Assembly (NCBI GenBank): GCA_003290165.1
Contig: QNQO01000822.1
Span: forward strand, 413,501-477,500
Direction: 5' to 3'
From: Berberis thunbergii
Lineage: Eukaryota > Streptophyta > Magnoliopsida > Ranunculales > Berberidaceae
DNA length: 64,000 nucleotides
Shown: positions 20,601 to 32,919 of the stretch, in pieces
Numbering within the stretch: the stretch's first letter is position 1
How the letters are laid out: each line of letters begins with the position of its first letter
Translations under genes and position numbers: made by a program
Notes under the pieces: generated by a model
The model's input: the letters and a program-made list of their open reading frames with translations, nothing else
What the model was told of the DNA's origin: nothing
Database searches by the model: none

Positions 20601-23600
20601 AAATATACACGCACATGATATTAACTTAAAATATATATAAAAATGAAATGACACATTGAATCCACAATTCACGCAACTTTGGTGAGAAACCACTTTATTA
20701 TTTTGGAATGATTTTTAATATTCAAGGCACCTATTCCTACAATGTAAGAACAAGCACTGTCACAAAAATGATATGGTTTTTATTTATTTATTTTTTTAGA
20801 TACAATGAGATTAGAGAAACCAGAAAATAAAAAAACTGAGAATATAGTAAATTAACTCTCATTATTTTAACGTTGAGATGAACTATAGGCTTTCCTCTTG
20901 ATTTCTTTATGTACTTTTTATTCGACTAGTGAACGTCTAATTGACTATGGCAATTTCCTTTTGCAGGCTGGAAAGGTTTCTAACCGCCTTTTTTATTTAT
21001 CAATTCCACCAAATATATTTATAGATGTTGTAAAATGCGCAAGCATCTCAGCTTCTTCTGCCAATGGCTGGACAAGAGTCATTGTTGAGAAACCCTTTGG
21101 ACGCGACTTCGAGTCGTCTGCCGCTTTGACTAGGGGCTTGAAGCAATACCTAGTGGAGGATCAAATTTTCAGGTGGGGGACTTCAAAAAAGAATAAATTT
21201 CCTTTTTCTTTTATTTGATTTGTGCAAACTCTAACCTGATTGCTGTTGATATTTTCTTTGACATAGGATTGACCACTATTTAGGGAAGGAATTAGTGGAG
21301 AATCTATCCGTGCTCCGATTCTCAAATCTGATTTTTGAACCTTTATGGTCAAGGCAGTACATAAGGAATGTACAGTTCATCTTCTCTGAAGATTTCGGCA
21401 CAGAGGGAAGAGGAGGGTAAGCTTCGCATCTGTAATGTGTTCATCTTTTGCTAGAACATATGATTTATTCTTCTTATATCATCATCAATTTAGGTACTTC
21501 GACAATTATGGGATTATAAGAGACATTATGCAGAACCATTTACTTCAAATATTAGCGCTTTTTGCCATGGAAACTCCCGTCAGCTTGGAGGCAGAAGACA
21601 TCAGAAATGAAAAGGTTCTTGCCAGAAATATAAACTGTGTTTTTTAAGATGTCATTTTGAAACACGTTTCTTATATTCCCTGTTCTTTTCAGGTCAAGGT
21701 TTTACGTTCCATGAAGCCTTTGCTACTTGAGAATGTGGTAGTAGGACAATATAAGAGCCACACTAAGGGGGTGTTGCATATCCAGCTTATACAGATGATA
21801 AGACTGTACCTAAAGGCAGCCTGACTCCAACATTTGCAGCAGCTGCGCTATTTATTAATAACGCTAGATGGGATGGGGTTCCCTTTTTGATGAAAGCTGG
21901 AAAAGCGTTGCATAGTAAAAGGTGTGTATATATCACTTGCCTTTTAGGTCTGAGTCTAACTCTGTACTGCAAATTCTACCTTAGATTTCCTTTCATGTTT
22001 AATCTCAATCTTCTATTTTAGGGTATGTAAAATAAATATTTTGTTCTTTGGTCAGTTTTAGTTTTCGTTTTTGTTTTTGTTCCTTCAATGTGGTCTGACA
22101 TTTGTGAAAATGGAATTGTTTATTCTTCAGAGCAGAGATAAGGGTGCAATTCAGGCATGTTCCTGGTAATTTATACAACAGGAGTTTTGGGACGGATCTT
22201 GACCGGGCAACAAATGAGCTGGTTATCCGGGTGCAACCTGATGAAGCTATATATTTGAAGATCAATAATAAAGTTCCTGGTCTTGACATGAGGTTGGACT
22301 GCAGTAATCTGAACCTTCACTATGCGGCAAGGTACATACCATGTTTCTCAGCAGATAATAGATGATTCCAGTCTCAAACATTCCCATCTTTACATTACAT
22401 CAATATTTAGCGAGACTATTTTTACTCTATCCAATTGTCAAACCGCTTGGAAACGTTCTCAGTGGAGAATGTTTGAAACCCATTTTGTTAATAGTAAAAT
22501 TGAGACTCTTGTCAACAAGGATCTACAGCCTATTACAGTGAGCTACTATCATAAATAGTGTACCCTGTATACAAGTACCTGACGACGAACTTGTAAAATT
22601 ATAAAACCAGAACCAGAAAACAAGTATTTTTTACTCTTGGTACGCCATTTTCCATGGGAAATGGAATTCAAACCCCATGTCAATCAATTTTCCGTTGTTT
22701 GGTTGTTTATTTAACAGTGTTCTAAAAATCGCTAGGCAGTAGGCGGGTGGCTAGGAGGGGACTAGCGACCAGAGGCCTAGGCAGATGACTAGGCCATTTT
22801 TTTTTGTATTATAAATTATAATTTATAAAAGTTAAGCATAATAGCATGTAAATTACTTCCAATTCAATGTCAAGATATATATGAAAAATGTATTAAAAAA
22901 TAGTCTTAATTTTTAATATTTTTCAAACTGGAAATTAAAAAAAAAAAAACCCGCCCAGCCAACCTAGGAGGATTTTTAGAACACTGCTATTTAATGGCAG
23001 GACAAGAATTTTGCAAGTGATTAGTTTTCTCACCTCTCAATGGAATCCACTCTTTGGCCTCCCCTCACAAATGGAATTCATGAAAGTGGTTTTAGTTTCC
23101 ATTTTTGTTTTCCATGCTACCAAACAAACCCTTAAATTTTTTGATTTCCGTGTGTATCTTAAGTGCATTCACAAGGGCTGAAATTAAGTTTTTAAAGATT
23201 GAGAAAAACATTAACCACTTTTTCTATTGCACATTCCTCCAAATTTCTCAGTTTTTTTATTTTTTATTTTTTTTTAATTTAAAATTTCAAACCAATCTTG
23301 AAGTAGTTTAGAGTTCATGACGGGATGTTTCACATGCTTTCCATGGGGTTTGAGAAGTTCTTGAGGATGTTCTGGTCAACCGAATCAATCATGTCTGAAA
23401 TAATTTACATAGATCTCATATGCCCATGATCTACTCGATACTCTTTCCGTTCTAGCATAGATTTTAGGTCATAACCTATTACAATAATTACCTTCTTTTG
23501 TCAATTAGACTTGTTTATCATCAGCTAAGAATTCTACTATGTTTTTCCATTTGTACAGGTACTCAAAGGAAATTCCTGATGCTTATGAAAGGCTACTTCT

Positions 23601-23817
23601 TGATGCAATCGAAGGAGAAAGAAGACTGTTCATCAGGAGTGATGAATTGGATGCAGCTTGGTCACTCTTCACTCCTCTGTTGAAAGAGCTGGAGGAGAAG
23701 AAAATAATGCCGGAGTATTATCCCTATGGGAGCAGAGGACCTGTGGGGGCTCACTATCTTGCAGCTAGATACAAAGTTCAGTGGGGTGACATCAGTGCAG
23801 AGCACCAGGAATGCTAA
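17661..23817 (+). CDS. Glucose-6-phosphate dehydrogenase, plastidic (frameshift in exon 8)
   Basis: Ten exons: 17661-17838, 18309-18541, 18655-18749, 18912-19026, 20967-21172, 21267-21416, 21494-21614, 21693-21921, 22131-22331, 23559-23817. It oxidises glucose 6-phosphate with NADP in the first step of the oxidative pentose phosphate pathway. The Ser-rich first exon is a chloroplast transit peptide. The NADP motif GASGDLA lies at 112-118 and the active-site motif RIDHYLGKE at 276-284. Cys164 and Cys172 (TCRIDKRENC) have the eight-residue spacing of the redox-regulatory pair in plastid isoforms, inactivated by thioredoxin in light. Exon phases predict about 595 residues, the usual length, but the run of five G at 21767-21771 needs one more base; as written, the frame fails after residue 392 and stops about 18 codons later. 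All later exons are conserved in the expected frame, so an assembly error or very recent lesion is likely. Confidence 0.92.
19027..20966 (+). other. Long intron 4 of G6PDH
   Basis: A 1.94-kb intron with GT-AG ends. I see no gene or clear transposon in it; it is AT-rich with short A and T runs. Confidence 0.6.
22715..22986. mobile_element. hAT-like MITE in G6PDH intron 9
   Basis: A 272-bp non-coding element with terminal inverted repeats CAGTGTTCTAAAAATC and GATTTTTAGAACACTG, extended by imperfect GCTAGG/CCTAGG. It is flanked by an imperfect 8-bp duplication (TTATTTAA at 22707-22714, CTATTTAA at 22987-22994). An 8-bp duplication and CAGTG-type ends point to the hAT superfamily. It lies well inside the intron, away from splice sites. 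Confidence 0.75.
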
Positions 23818-24693
23818 ATAGAAGGTGCAAGCCCATATCGCCAACCACAATTTTAATTTCTATTAGATTCCAAGATACAGTTACGTGCTAATAATGACGA
23901 TCTGTTTAGGTGAATTAGAAACGAGAATATTTGGTGGATGGGAGATGCAATCTTGAGAGTTGTATTAGCATATTTAAGAGTGTAGGGAGAAATTTATGGT
24001 GATTGATGAAATCTAATCAGTTTTTTGTTTGTGGAAGAGTGGATTTTCTATATTGCAAAAAGGGTGCAGGTGATGACAGATATGTTAAATGACTTTTCTC
24101 CTGTGTAGTTGTAATGTTCTTTCTTGTGGCAGGAACTCTAATTATGATCTATTTCTTCTGTGTATCATCTATATTACAAAGTGTTTGGGATTTGAGATAA
24201 TTGAATGTCAGAATTTATCCAAATATAAAGATCTAACGGATCACATAGAGGAGAGAGTGTTTGGCTGAAATTTATGTTCACATAGAACTGAAATATCCCT
24301 AACAAAAGTTAAAAATTCTTCTCTTATCAAACAATTTGAGTGCCGAAGGCACAGAGAATACCTTAATTTTGTACATAATAAAGAAATTCGTTTACATCTT
24401 TGATTTTTTTTCTTGTTCTGACATCCTTAACACAACCATATCTTAATTATTTGATTATATAATATGCTAACCTTTTTTCTTTTTACCATGTTGTCGAGAA
24501 AGAAGAAAAGTGGGCAATTTGAGGGATCTACCTAACATCGGAGTGGTGCGCTAATCGCTAAGCAGATATATAAAGAGTGATTGAGAAAATTATTACAGCC
24601 TCCAACAATTAGAATATTGGATGTCTACTAATCAAAGTCTATGTACTAAGATAAACTGTTTGTCAATATTATTTCAGTTTGTCTATGCAGCAC

Positions 24694-24834
24694 GGCTTTA
24701 AAGCCATTTTTTAGTCAGGCTAGAGTGTTTTTACACTTTTATCCATTTTCTTTAAAACATAATCACAAACATTATCGATAAAAGGGTAAAAATTTAAAAA
24801 ACTCAAAACTTGACTAAAAATAGACTATAAAGCC
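24694..24834. mobile_element. Small TIR element (family M1), copy 1
   Basis: 141 bp with inverted ends GGCTTTAAAGCCATTTTTTA on the left and TAGACTATAAAGCC on the right. The interior reads TTTTTACACTTTTATCCATT, then CTTTAAAACATAATCACAAA. The same arrangement is seen at 42690-42821, and inverted and split at 56385/58935. Non-coding MITE. Confidence 0.65.
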
Positions 24835-24902
24835 TGACTGCTTCTTATTTAGTTGAATTTTATGGACGAAATTAATTTGCCTTTTACTTGAGAAAATGCT
24901 AT

Positions 24903-25023
24903 GGTGTTTGGTTGGATGCCTGGTGTTACCAGGCACGGTAGATCTGCATTAAGATAAGAGGCAATTCTTATCTCGATGTAGATCTACGGTGCCTAGTAGC
25001 ATCAGGCACCCAACTAGACACCT
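24903..25023. repeat. 121-bp hairpin element
   Basis: Arms of about 57 bp (24903-24959 and 24967-25023) are reverse complements with few mismatches, including GGTAGATCTGCATTAAGATA against TATCTCGATGTAGATCTACG, around a loop of about 7 bases. A foldback-type MITE is likeliest. The long, nearly perfect duplex could also be processed as small-RNA precursor if transcribed. Confidence 0.65.
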
Positions 25024-25518
25024 GGATTGCATAGTCAAGAGCTCAAACCTTCATCCTATAATATAGATGCTAAGAATTTGAGCGCTTTTCAAAATAGAAC
25101 ATTGAGTTTTGAGACTATTAGAAAAGTCTTGAAAGATCTCTGACCTTGATTTTTCTGACCAACGGTACTTGTCCTGACACCCTAGAATTAGCCTTTTGTT
25201 AATACAAAGGTTGATAGTTTCTTTCTGCCTTGAGAATTACTTTAAATTGTTTATTTTAGAGTGGGCATTGCGGGTTTATGAAACTCATCTAATTAGTAAT
25301 TCTAAAATAAAAAACCAACTTGGTAAAACATTGCAGGTTTATTAAGCTCGTCTTAGTAACGTGTGATTGATAATCTCAAAATTTTGATGGACTATTGTCG
25401 TACTTATTGGTTAGCTGATTTTGACTAGAAACTCAAAGTTGGCCGTTTTGATAAAAAAAAAAAAACTTGAAATACAAAAATATCTTGACAGATAGTTTCA
25501 CAAAATCGGTAGGTTAAG

Positions 25519-25936
25519 CAAGGATTGTGATTTTGCAAAATTTACAAAATTTCGTGAAATACTTCGTTTTTTGAGATCTCAAAATTTAATGTATCAAATT
25601 TGAAAAATACATTATTTCAAAATATTTCATTTTTTTTCTCATAAATTTCAGTATTTTGGTATAAAACCTAAAAAGTTATAAAGCAAATTACATTTTTTTA
25701 GCTGAAATATTTCGTTATTTTTTGTAGATTTTGATATTTCGTGTAAAACCTAAAAAATTACGAAGGATACTTGGGTATTTATCCTTCATTTAATATGTTT
25801 ATTAGATTAATTTACTTGTATCTTACCTTTTCGATGTTCACATATGTTTGACATATTTTCCAAATGCCAATACTTTACGAAATATTTTTAAAATCAGGTT
25901 ACCAAAATTACTTCGAAAACGAAATCACAAGAATCC
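25519..25936 (+). repeat. Dispersed ~400-bp repeat (family R1), diverged copy
   Basis: Begins CAAGGATTGTGATTTTGC and ends CGAAATCACAAGAATCCT, giving inverted ends like those at 5011-5398 and 62061-62470. The interior is AT-rich with many short TTTCG / CGAAA motifs and is only loosely similar to the other copies. Confidence 0.5.
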
Positions 25937-26413
25937 TCAAGATACAGGTCAACATTCCAAGACACATTGTGACACGTGAATCTGCAAAATCCCAATTCTT
26001 AGGCAAACAATCGGGATTTTATTTATTTATTTAGCTGGTGGGATCAGTTTAATCCATCGTGATTCCCTCGCAAAGTATCGGGATTTGCGTGATATTATAA
26101 CACAAATAATTGAGGTTGATGTGATTAGTTTAAGGTAAAAAACAAAATGATTTAAAAAAAAAGGTCAAACCCCCACCGTTGAATCATCTGGAGATACACA
26201 TTTTACCTACAATCCAACGGTGCAAACCTCTCTTCCCCACCAATTCACGTCACTAATTAAAAAAAGGAAATTCAGTAGCTTCTGACTCACTCATTCACTT
26301 CTTCATTGCTTCTCATGGCAAGTCTCTCCTCAACAAACCCCACTTTCAATCGAGAGATTCACAAAAAAAAATCTTCTCTATCGCAAACCCTTTAACAGGG
26401 AGAGACGGAGGAG

Positions 26414-29400
26414 ATGACCAAAGTGGAGATATTTGAACCATTGATTCGAAATGATGTTGAAATGGAACCTAAGAAGAAGAGAGTTGTTCAAACAATCCCA
26501 GATTGGAAAGATCAGATTACGTTGAGAGGGTTGGTGGTGAGTGCAATGTTGGGGACAATCTTCTCAATAATCACACACAAGCTCAATCTCACAGTGGGGA
26601 TGATGCCCTCACTGAACGTGGCAGCTGGTTTGCTGGGGTTCTTCTTTGTCAAGTCTTGGACTGTTTTCATGGAGAAATTGGGGTTTTCTACTAGACCCTT
26701 TACTCCCCAGGAGAACACCATGGTCCAGACTTGTGCCGTCGCGTGCTATGGGATTGCTTTTAGTGGTAAACTTCATGTTGATTTTTTGTGAATTTTACTT
26801 GTTTTGGTGGTAGTTCAGTTGGTTTGGTTTGTTGTAGTGTATATGTTTGTGAAAATGCTTTATAGTGTAATGGTTGTGTGATTTTAAATATCTTGCTAAA
26901 GGGAATAGCTAATTTTGGGGAGAATTGAAAGTTAAAAGCAAGAAAAAGGAAATTACTTCAATTTAGAGTGGAATCATGCTTGCACGAATATAGAGGGATG
27001 GGTTGTCTGTATGTATGCCCACCGTGTTCAACGAATCACCCAAACAAATGTAATGATATGCGAGATAGTTGCAATGGTCCGAACAATTCAGATAATTTCA
27101 TGGCGCCTGTGCCCCCCACATTTTTATGATGGCACTATTGTGTAGATTGAGCATAGCTGTCAGAAGTGAGAACAGGTATGAGAATAACCTGGCCATTGGG
27201 TAATTTGAACATATAACCATTAGATTTCCCAATGCTAATGAATATTAATGTGCGTAGCATAGTTGCATCCACTTGATTAGTTATGGTTTGGGATTTTCAA
27301 GGTCTTGTTCCTGTTTATTGATAGTTTATTGCATACCATTATTTGATGGTCTGATGCTAGGTTGCAGCTACTCCCAACCAAATTTACGTATTTGGTTCAG
27401 AGCTGTGGATGCTCTTATAAACTACTCTGTGGGCAATGTGGTTTTACGGGAGAAATCCTCAAGAGCAAAGTGAACCATACTCGGGGAAAATCCTTTTACA
27501 TTCTGATGTCATTTAGTAAACCTATGATTTTCTAGGGTTTTAACTTTTCACAAATTTCTAGTTGCATGATTTGAGATGGTCTTGTTGTTTTGTTATGGTA
27601 TATGAAAATTTCCTTGGTACGGGCATTATACAACTATCTTATTGTTTTTCATGATGATAGATTATGCACTAGATCTAAAGCTTCGCTAAACTAAACTATG
27701 ATAAACCTTAGCAAGAGATAAATTAAAATAACTCAACTTTCATTAATCAATCAAACAACCAACTACAATTAATTCTCGAGCCTTATAAAGCCTAATGGCT
27801 TCCTTGGCTAGTAACTAGCCCTAACTCTAACTAATATGGGCTTTTCTATAATAAGCCCAATTACACAATACAAATTAATTACCCTAATTAGCCCGCTTAC
27901 ATCCCTTTACCATTTAGTATAAAACAAACAAAACTAGTTTTTTAAAAAACTGGCCAATGGCATTCTGGCTGCTTTCCAAGCCCCCTTTATTGAGGATTTT
28001 ATTTTTTAAAAATTTTTTATTGCTATGTATTTTGTTACAATGGATATTGACTTTTATTTATTTATTTAAATTTTAAATTTATGTTTAAAATTTGGTGTTA
28101 TCCTTAAGATTGTAAAGTAGCTTTAAGTGACTCTTTCTGACAGGGGGATTTGGGTCCTATCTGATTGGCATGGATGAGAAGACGTACAAACTCATTGGTG
28201 TTGATTACCCCGGTAATCGCGCAGAAGATGTCAAGAATCCAGCATTAGGGTGGATGATTGGGTTCATGTTCCTTGTCAGTTTCCTTGGTATTTTTAGTAT
28301 CGTGCCACTTCGCAAGGTATTATTCTAGCAGTACTGCGGTAGATAAATTTCTTTTTATCCTTTGAGTAACGATGTTGCACAAGGCCAAGTCTTTTTTAGA
28401 GTAGATACTATGACATTTGAAAAAGTAAGAGTTCTAAGTTTGGTACTGAATCAGAAGAGTTTTGTTTCTCCACTTATTTAGCCATTTGCAGTTTTGTTTT
28501 ATGAAACCGCAAGTATTTCGTGGTTGTCTAACCTTGAATAAGAAATCTTTCTCCAAACTAAAACTATCAAGCTCTTGTGAATGTAACCTGTGCATCCTTT
28601 TCCAGTCTACACTCAATTGCCATTGTGCATAGGGTGTTTCTTATTCATTACACGTCATCTGGACCTATTGCCTAGTTTTATATTATGTTCTCATTTAGAC
28701 TTGAGCATAATTTGTGACATAATTGTTCATCCATTATTGGTTCTATGTTTGTTTTTGCAGGTGATGATCCTGGATTACAAGCTTACCTACCCAAGTGGAA
28801 CAGCAACAGCTATGTTGATAGATAGCTTTCATACACATTCTGGTGCTGAGCTTGCTAGGTAAGTAGAACTCAAATCATTTCTTTTGCTCATGTTCAATGT
28901 TTTCACTTTTTATAGATGACTTTTTGGGGATTGGCCATTCGTGGAACTATCTCGGTTATGCTTTGGTCATCAATGTTGAACATGCCAGTGCTTGTACCTA
29001 CCTGCCGAAATTTCTGAAACCACTATGACAATTAACAGAATACATGTGAAAATTTCATTTTGATTAGATAGTATTGTTCAGAACTTGATCCTTAATGATT
29101 ATAATATCAATTATTAATGTTTGAGATTGTCTTCCATCCTTTACAGTTGTTTACCTTCTGATTTAATCTTTACTTGTATAATTTTTTGCAGAAAAAAAGT
29201 GCAATGCCTAGGGAAGTATCTAAGCATAAGTTTTATCTGGAGCTGCTTTAAGTGGTTCTTTAGCGGCGTTGGGGATTCTTGCGGCTTTGATAAATTTCCC
29301 AGCTTTGGTTTATTAGCATTTAAGAATACGTGAGATGTTCTTGCCTCTTTTTATCTTACATCCTCGTTTTCTTCAGCATCAACTCTGGGTACTTATATAT

Positions 29401-32078
29401 GCTATATTTGCAACATGGTAATGCTTTATTGTGTGCAATATGACGTTATTTATGTCTTGCAAGAATGTCGATCTAATATGTGGTCCTTGTTGATCAAAGC
29501 ATACCAGTCTTATAATGACGAGAAACCGTCTTTGTTTTCATGTCGCCTGGTAGTTCCATGACACTGTGATTGTGTCGTCATCATGTACATGTTCATGATG
29601 TTTGTTAAGACAAGAGGATATTATTACAATTCTATCCTAGTGGCTCTGATTCAAATTCATATTTTGTTTGAACTACACATTGTCCAATCCAGATCGATCT
29701 CCATGCCAACCGTTTATTAGCTTAAAATTACATCTGAGTTGGTTTTCATCCTCCTGGCTCTTAAAGTTGTTGAAATATTGTTTGTGAATTAGCAAAATAT
29801 AGGTATTGTCAATATTTACCTTGAAACAAACCGAGCAGCCAATCATCTAGCAAGTGTCTACCCAGCTGTATCATTCATTGAAATTGTGCCCAGTACTTTT
29901 TCGGAAGATCCAAGGAAGATTGTATTCAAGGATGCAAGCGGCAAGATTTATGTGAGATTGTAATTGATGGTTTCTTTTATCAATATAGATGTTTGGGGTC
30001 ATTAAAATGTCATTTGCTTTTACACACGCACACATATATATGATTTTTTCCCCCGGAATACTCAAGGGAATCAGTATTCATCAGAGATGACACATCATCA
30101 TCATGTTTGTACTGGAGAGCTTCTGAAGTCTTGATGGAATGGAAATCGTCAGTCTTTGTTTGTTTACACCACTCCCCTGTTTTCTATGCAGGTTTTATTT
30201 TGACTTTAGTCCAACTTACATTGGGTGTGGTTTTCTTTGCCCCCACATTGTCAATTGCTCATTTCTTCTTGGAGGGATTATATCCTGGGGCTTCCTATGG
30301 CCTTTCATTTCTACTCACGCTGGGGATTGGTACCCAGCTGACCTTGGTAGTAATGATTTTAAAGGTTTATTTGGTTACAAGGTAAAGTAAATTTAACTTT
30401 TCTTCACAACAAGCATTGGAAGTGAGTTATTATAGCATTGGTCGGAGACTTGGAAGTTAACAATTTTGACATAGTCAAGAAAAGCATTGAAGTTATCTGT
30501 TCTGGTTCTGGTTGATATTTTCTATCATTCCTGCTCTCTCTCTAGTCCTACTATAGTTGCTCTAGGGAATTGAGATCGATAGACACAATTATTCTTTTAG
30601 GAAGTCTATTAAACTTCTAGGTTAATCTCATTGTTGAAGTTGCATAATCCCAGCAATTAAAGCATAACTTGATATTTAAGCTCATATAGGCTATGAGTAT
30701 ATTAAAGCATGGCTTGATATTCTTAAGCTCAAAAGGGAGTATGAGTTTATATTGGAAGATGAGGTATCAATGCCAATGGTAAAATGCGTTTCTATGTGGG
30801 ATCTTTTCTTTACTGATACTAAAACAGTGAGTAGTTTTTGATACAATACGAACTTTGCTAAGCTAGATTCCCCATCTATTCATATGCAGGTTTTCATAGC
30901 TGTGTTTCTTATTCTTGGTGATGGTCTGTACAATTTGATCAAGATAATAGTGATTACTGTGAAGGAGATGTGCAACAAGGATGCCCAACTTAACCTTCCC
31001 ACTTCTAATGACTTTCAAGGTGTGCATATACATGCTAAGAGACCTGCAGAGTCAGTATAGTTTAAAATATTCAGTTTCTCTCTCTCTCCTGTGTGGGTTT
31101 GTGTGTGTTTATGGATTGATTTCATCACTGCATTTTGTGTCAGGAATTGAAAGTTCGAAGCTTCTAATGGAGCAAAATATAAAGGATGAAACTTTCCTTA
31201 ATGATAGAATACCCTCCTGGTTTGCAGCATCTGGATATGTGGCTCTGGCAGCTATATCCACGTCAATAATACCTATCATGTTTCCATCTCTCAAGTGGTA
31301 TCTAGTTCTCGGTGTATACATAATTGCTCCTGCCCTTGCCTTCTGCAACTCCTACGGCACTGGGCTCACCAACTGGAGCATGTCCTCAACTTATGGAAAA
31401 ATTCTGCTTTTCTTCTTTGCTTCTTTGGTTGGTAGAAATGGTGGTGTCACAGCTGGTTTAGTAGCTTGTGGAGTCATGATGTCCATAGTTGCCACTGCTG
31501 CTGATCTAATGCAAGACTTCAAGACAGGCTACCTTACTCTATCATCTGCGAAATCTATGTTTCTTAGCCAATTGATAGGAACAGCTATGGGATGTATCAT
31601 AGCTCCTCTAACATTCTGGCTGTTTTGGACTGCTTTCGATGTTGGTGATCCCAATGGTCTCTACAAAGCACCATTTGCTGTTATATATCGAGAGATGGCG
31701 ATATTAGGAGTTGAAGGTTTTTCTAAACTTCCGAAGCATTGTTTGGAAATTTGTTGTGGATTTTTCATGGCAGCTTTTCTTGTAAATCTTCTGAGGGATG
31801 TTACTCCTGATAAAGTCTCAAAGTTCATTCCTATACCAATGGCGATGGCACTCCCATTCTACTTCGGGGCTTACTTTGCTGTTGATCAATTTATTGGGAC
31901 AGTTATATTGTATGTATGGGAGAGAGTTAATCGGAAGGAAGCAGATGATTATGCTGGAGCAGTCGCCTCAGGTCTAATATGCGGAGACGGGATTTGGATA
32001 ATACCTTCAGCTATCCTATCGATTCTCAGGATCAACCCTCCAATCTGCATGTCTTTTATACCTTCTGTGAATAGCTGA
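26414..32078 (+). CDS. YSL6/YSL4-like metal-nicotianamine transporter
   Basis: Seven exons: 26414-26765, 28144-28316, 28761-28858, 29192-29329, 30192-30381, 30890-31019, 31144-32078. All have GT-AG introns and continuous phase, giving 671 residues, the normal length for Yellow Stripe-Like members of the oligopeptide transporter (OPT) family. These membrane proteins move iron and other metals as nicotianamine complexes. Characteristic stretches include [48 protein letters not shown] with CPHIVNCS, and [20 protein letters not shown]. The N-terminus ([16 protein letters not shown]) and a loop with [20 protein letters not shown] place it with the YSL4/YSL6 clade, reported on internal membranes such as tonoplast or plastid envelope. 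Residues 40 onward form many hydrophobic spans. No disrupting mutation is seen. Introns carry repeat fragments, including a sense LINE 3' end. Confidence 0.94.
27645..27965 (-). repeat. Possible LTR fragment in YSL intron 1
   Basis: Read on the minus strand this stretch has GGGCTAATTAGGG, AGCCCATATTAG and then TTATAAGGCTCGAG, a layout reminiscent of a copia-type LTR promoter. I see no paired LTR or internal domain, so this is tentative. Confidence 0.25.
29800..29961 (+). mobile_element. 5'-truncated LINE copy in YSL intron 4
   Basis: Encodes the end of a LINE RNase H domain: [14 protein letters not shown], then [18 protein letters not shown] and GKIYVRL followed by a stop (29959-29961). This lines up with the end of ORF2 at 15515-15661 (EINKAADKLASLRP, FFEITPSSFAEDLKKIIF, GRKYMRM). 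Only the last 50 or so codons remain, in sense to the YSL gene. The tail has decayed. Confidence 0.75.
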
Positions 32079-32905
32079 ACATGAAAATCGTCAGGTATGG
32101 AGTAACATTTGTAATATGTAATTGTATATGGTACTTATACATATTTCATGCCTTATGCATGTACTTGTATATAGTACTTATACATATTTCGTGCATACTG
32201 ATTGTTTTTAGAGGGGCATGATATTGTAAGGATCTAAAAAATATGACGATGCATCATCTCTATGATAAAATATTTACACCTTTTAGAATTTTTACTATGT
32301 CCATTTTATTCGTGATTCTCCTGATAGGTGTCGCTTTTTATGAAAATATTACTTGCTGATTGTAAGTTATATATATAATGCATTCTCTATTGCAAGTATA
32401 TCTACTTTCAGATATGTGCTATTTACTAGTTAGCGTACACCAATGGAAATTCAGTTATTTGTAATTTGTTTCGAACAGATATGGGTAGCATGTTGGACTC
32501 AGACACAGATGTTGGGTGTCAGACATGACGAATCTAGAAGGGGAAGATTTGGGGACACTGGGTTGTGCTCATTAATTATGTATTTTATATTTAATACACA
32601 TAATTACTATAAAACTTATGGTATAAGGAATCAGTTCTCACAATGTAGTATATTTTACTGTGAAATTACAAACCATGACCAACAATAATAAAGTATTAGG
32701 CTATAAACTTTGAACTTTATTTCTATTTAGGTTATTTTTCTTCATTTTTAAAATATGAAGTGTCACACAAGATCTGTGTTGTGTTGGACACAGGTATGCG
32801 GTACCCACTCTTTTAGAAAATTAGAAGTGTCCAACCCATATTGTAATAGACTGGCTAGGCCTTTAGTCCAAATATTTTAAAGCTTTAATCTATGACTTTA
32901 AAACC
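32079..32905. other. YSL 3' region and intergenic DNA
   Basis: The first 300 bases are probably YSL 3' untranslated sequence with nested TACTTATACATATTTC repeats (32132 and 32175). After that I see AT-rich DNA with a loosely inverted pair around TGTTGGACTCAGACACAG and CTGTGTTGTGTTGGACAC (32494-32797), likely a decayed repeat. No gene. Confidence 0.5.
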
Positions 32906-32919
32906 TTGGTTTTTCAAAC

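Larger units (their letters stand above)
23818..26413. other. Intergenic region between G6PDH and YSL genes
   Basis: The first few hundred bases are the G6PDH 3' untranslated region. Then come two small inverted-repeat elements (24694-24834 and 24903-25023) and a copy of the ~400-bp dispersed repeat (25519-25936). From about 26260 the sequence is the YSL promoter and leader. No gene seen. Confidence 0.6.

Noticed and set aside
21693..21921. A hidden small intron that would restore the G6PDH frame in exon 8
   Set aside because: All residues around the break are conserved and contiguous in the family; nothing could be removed without losing them. A missing base fits better.
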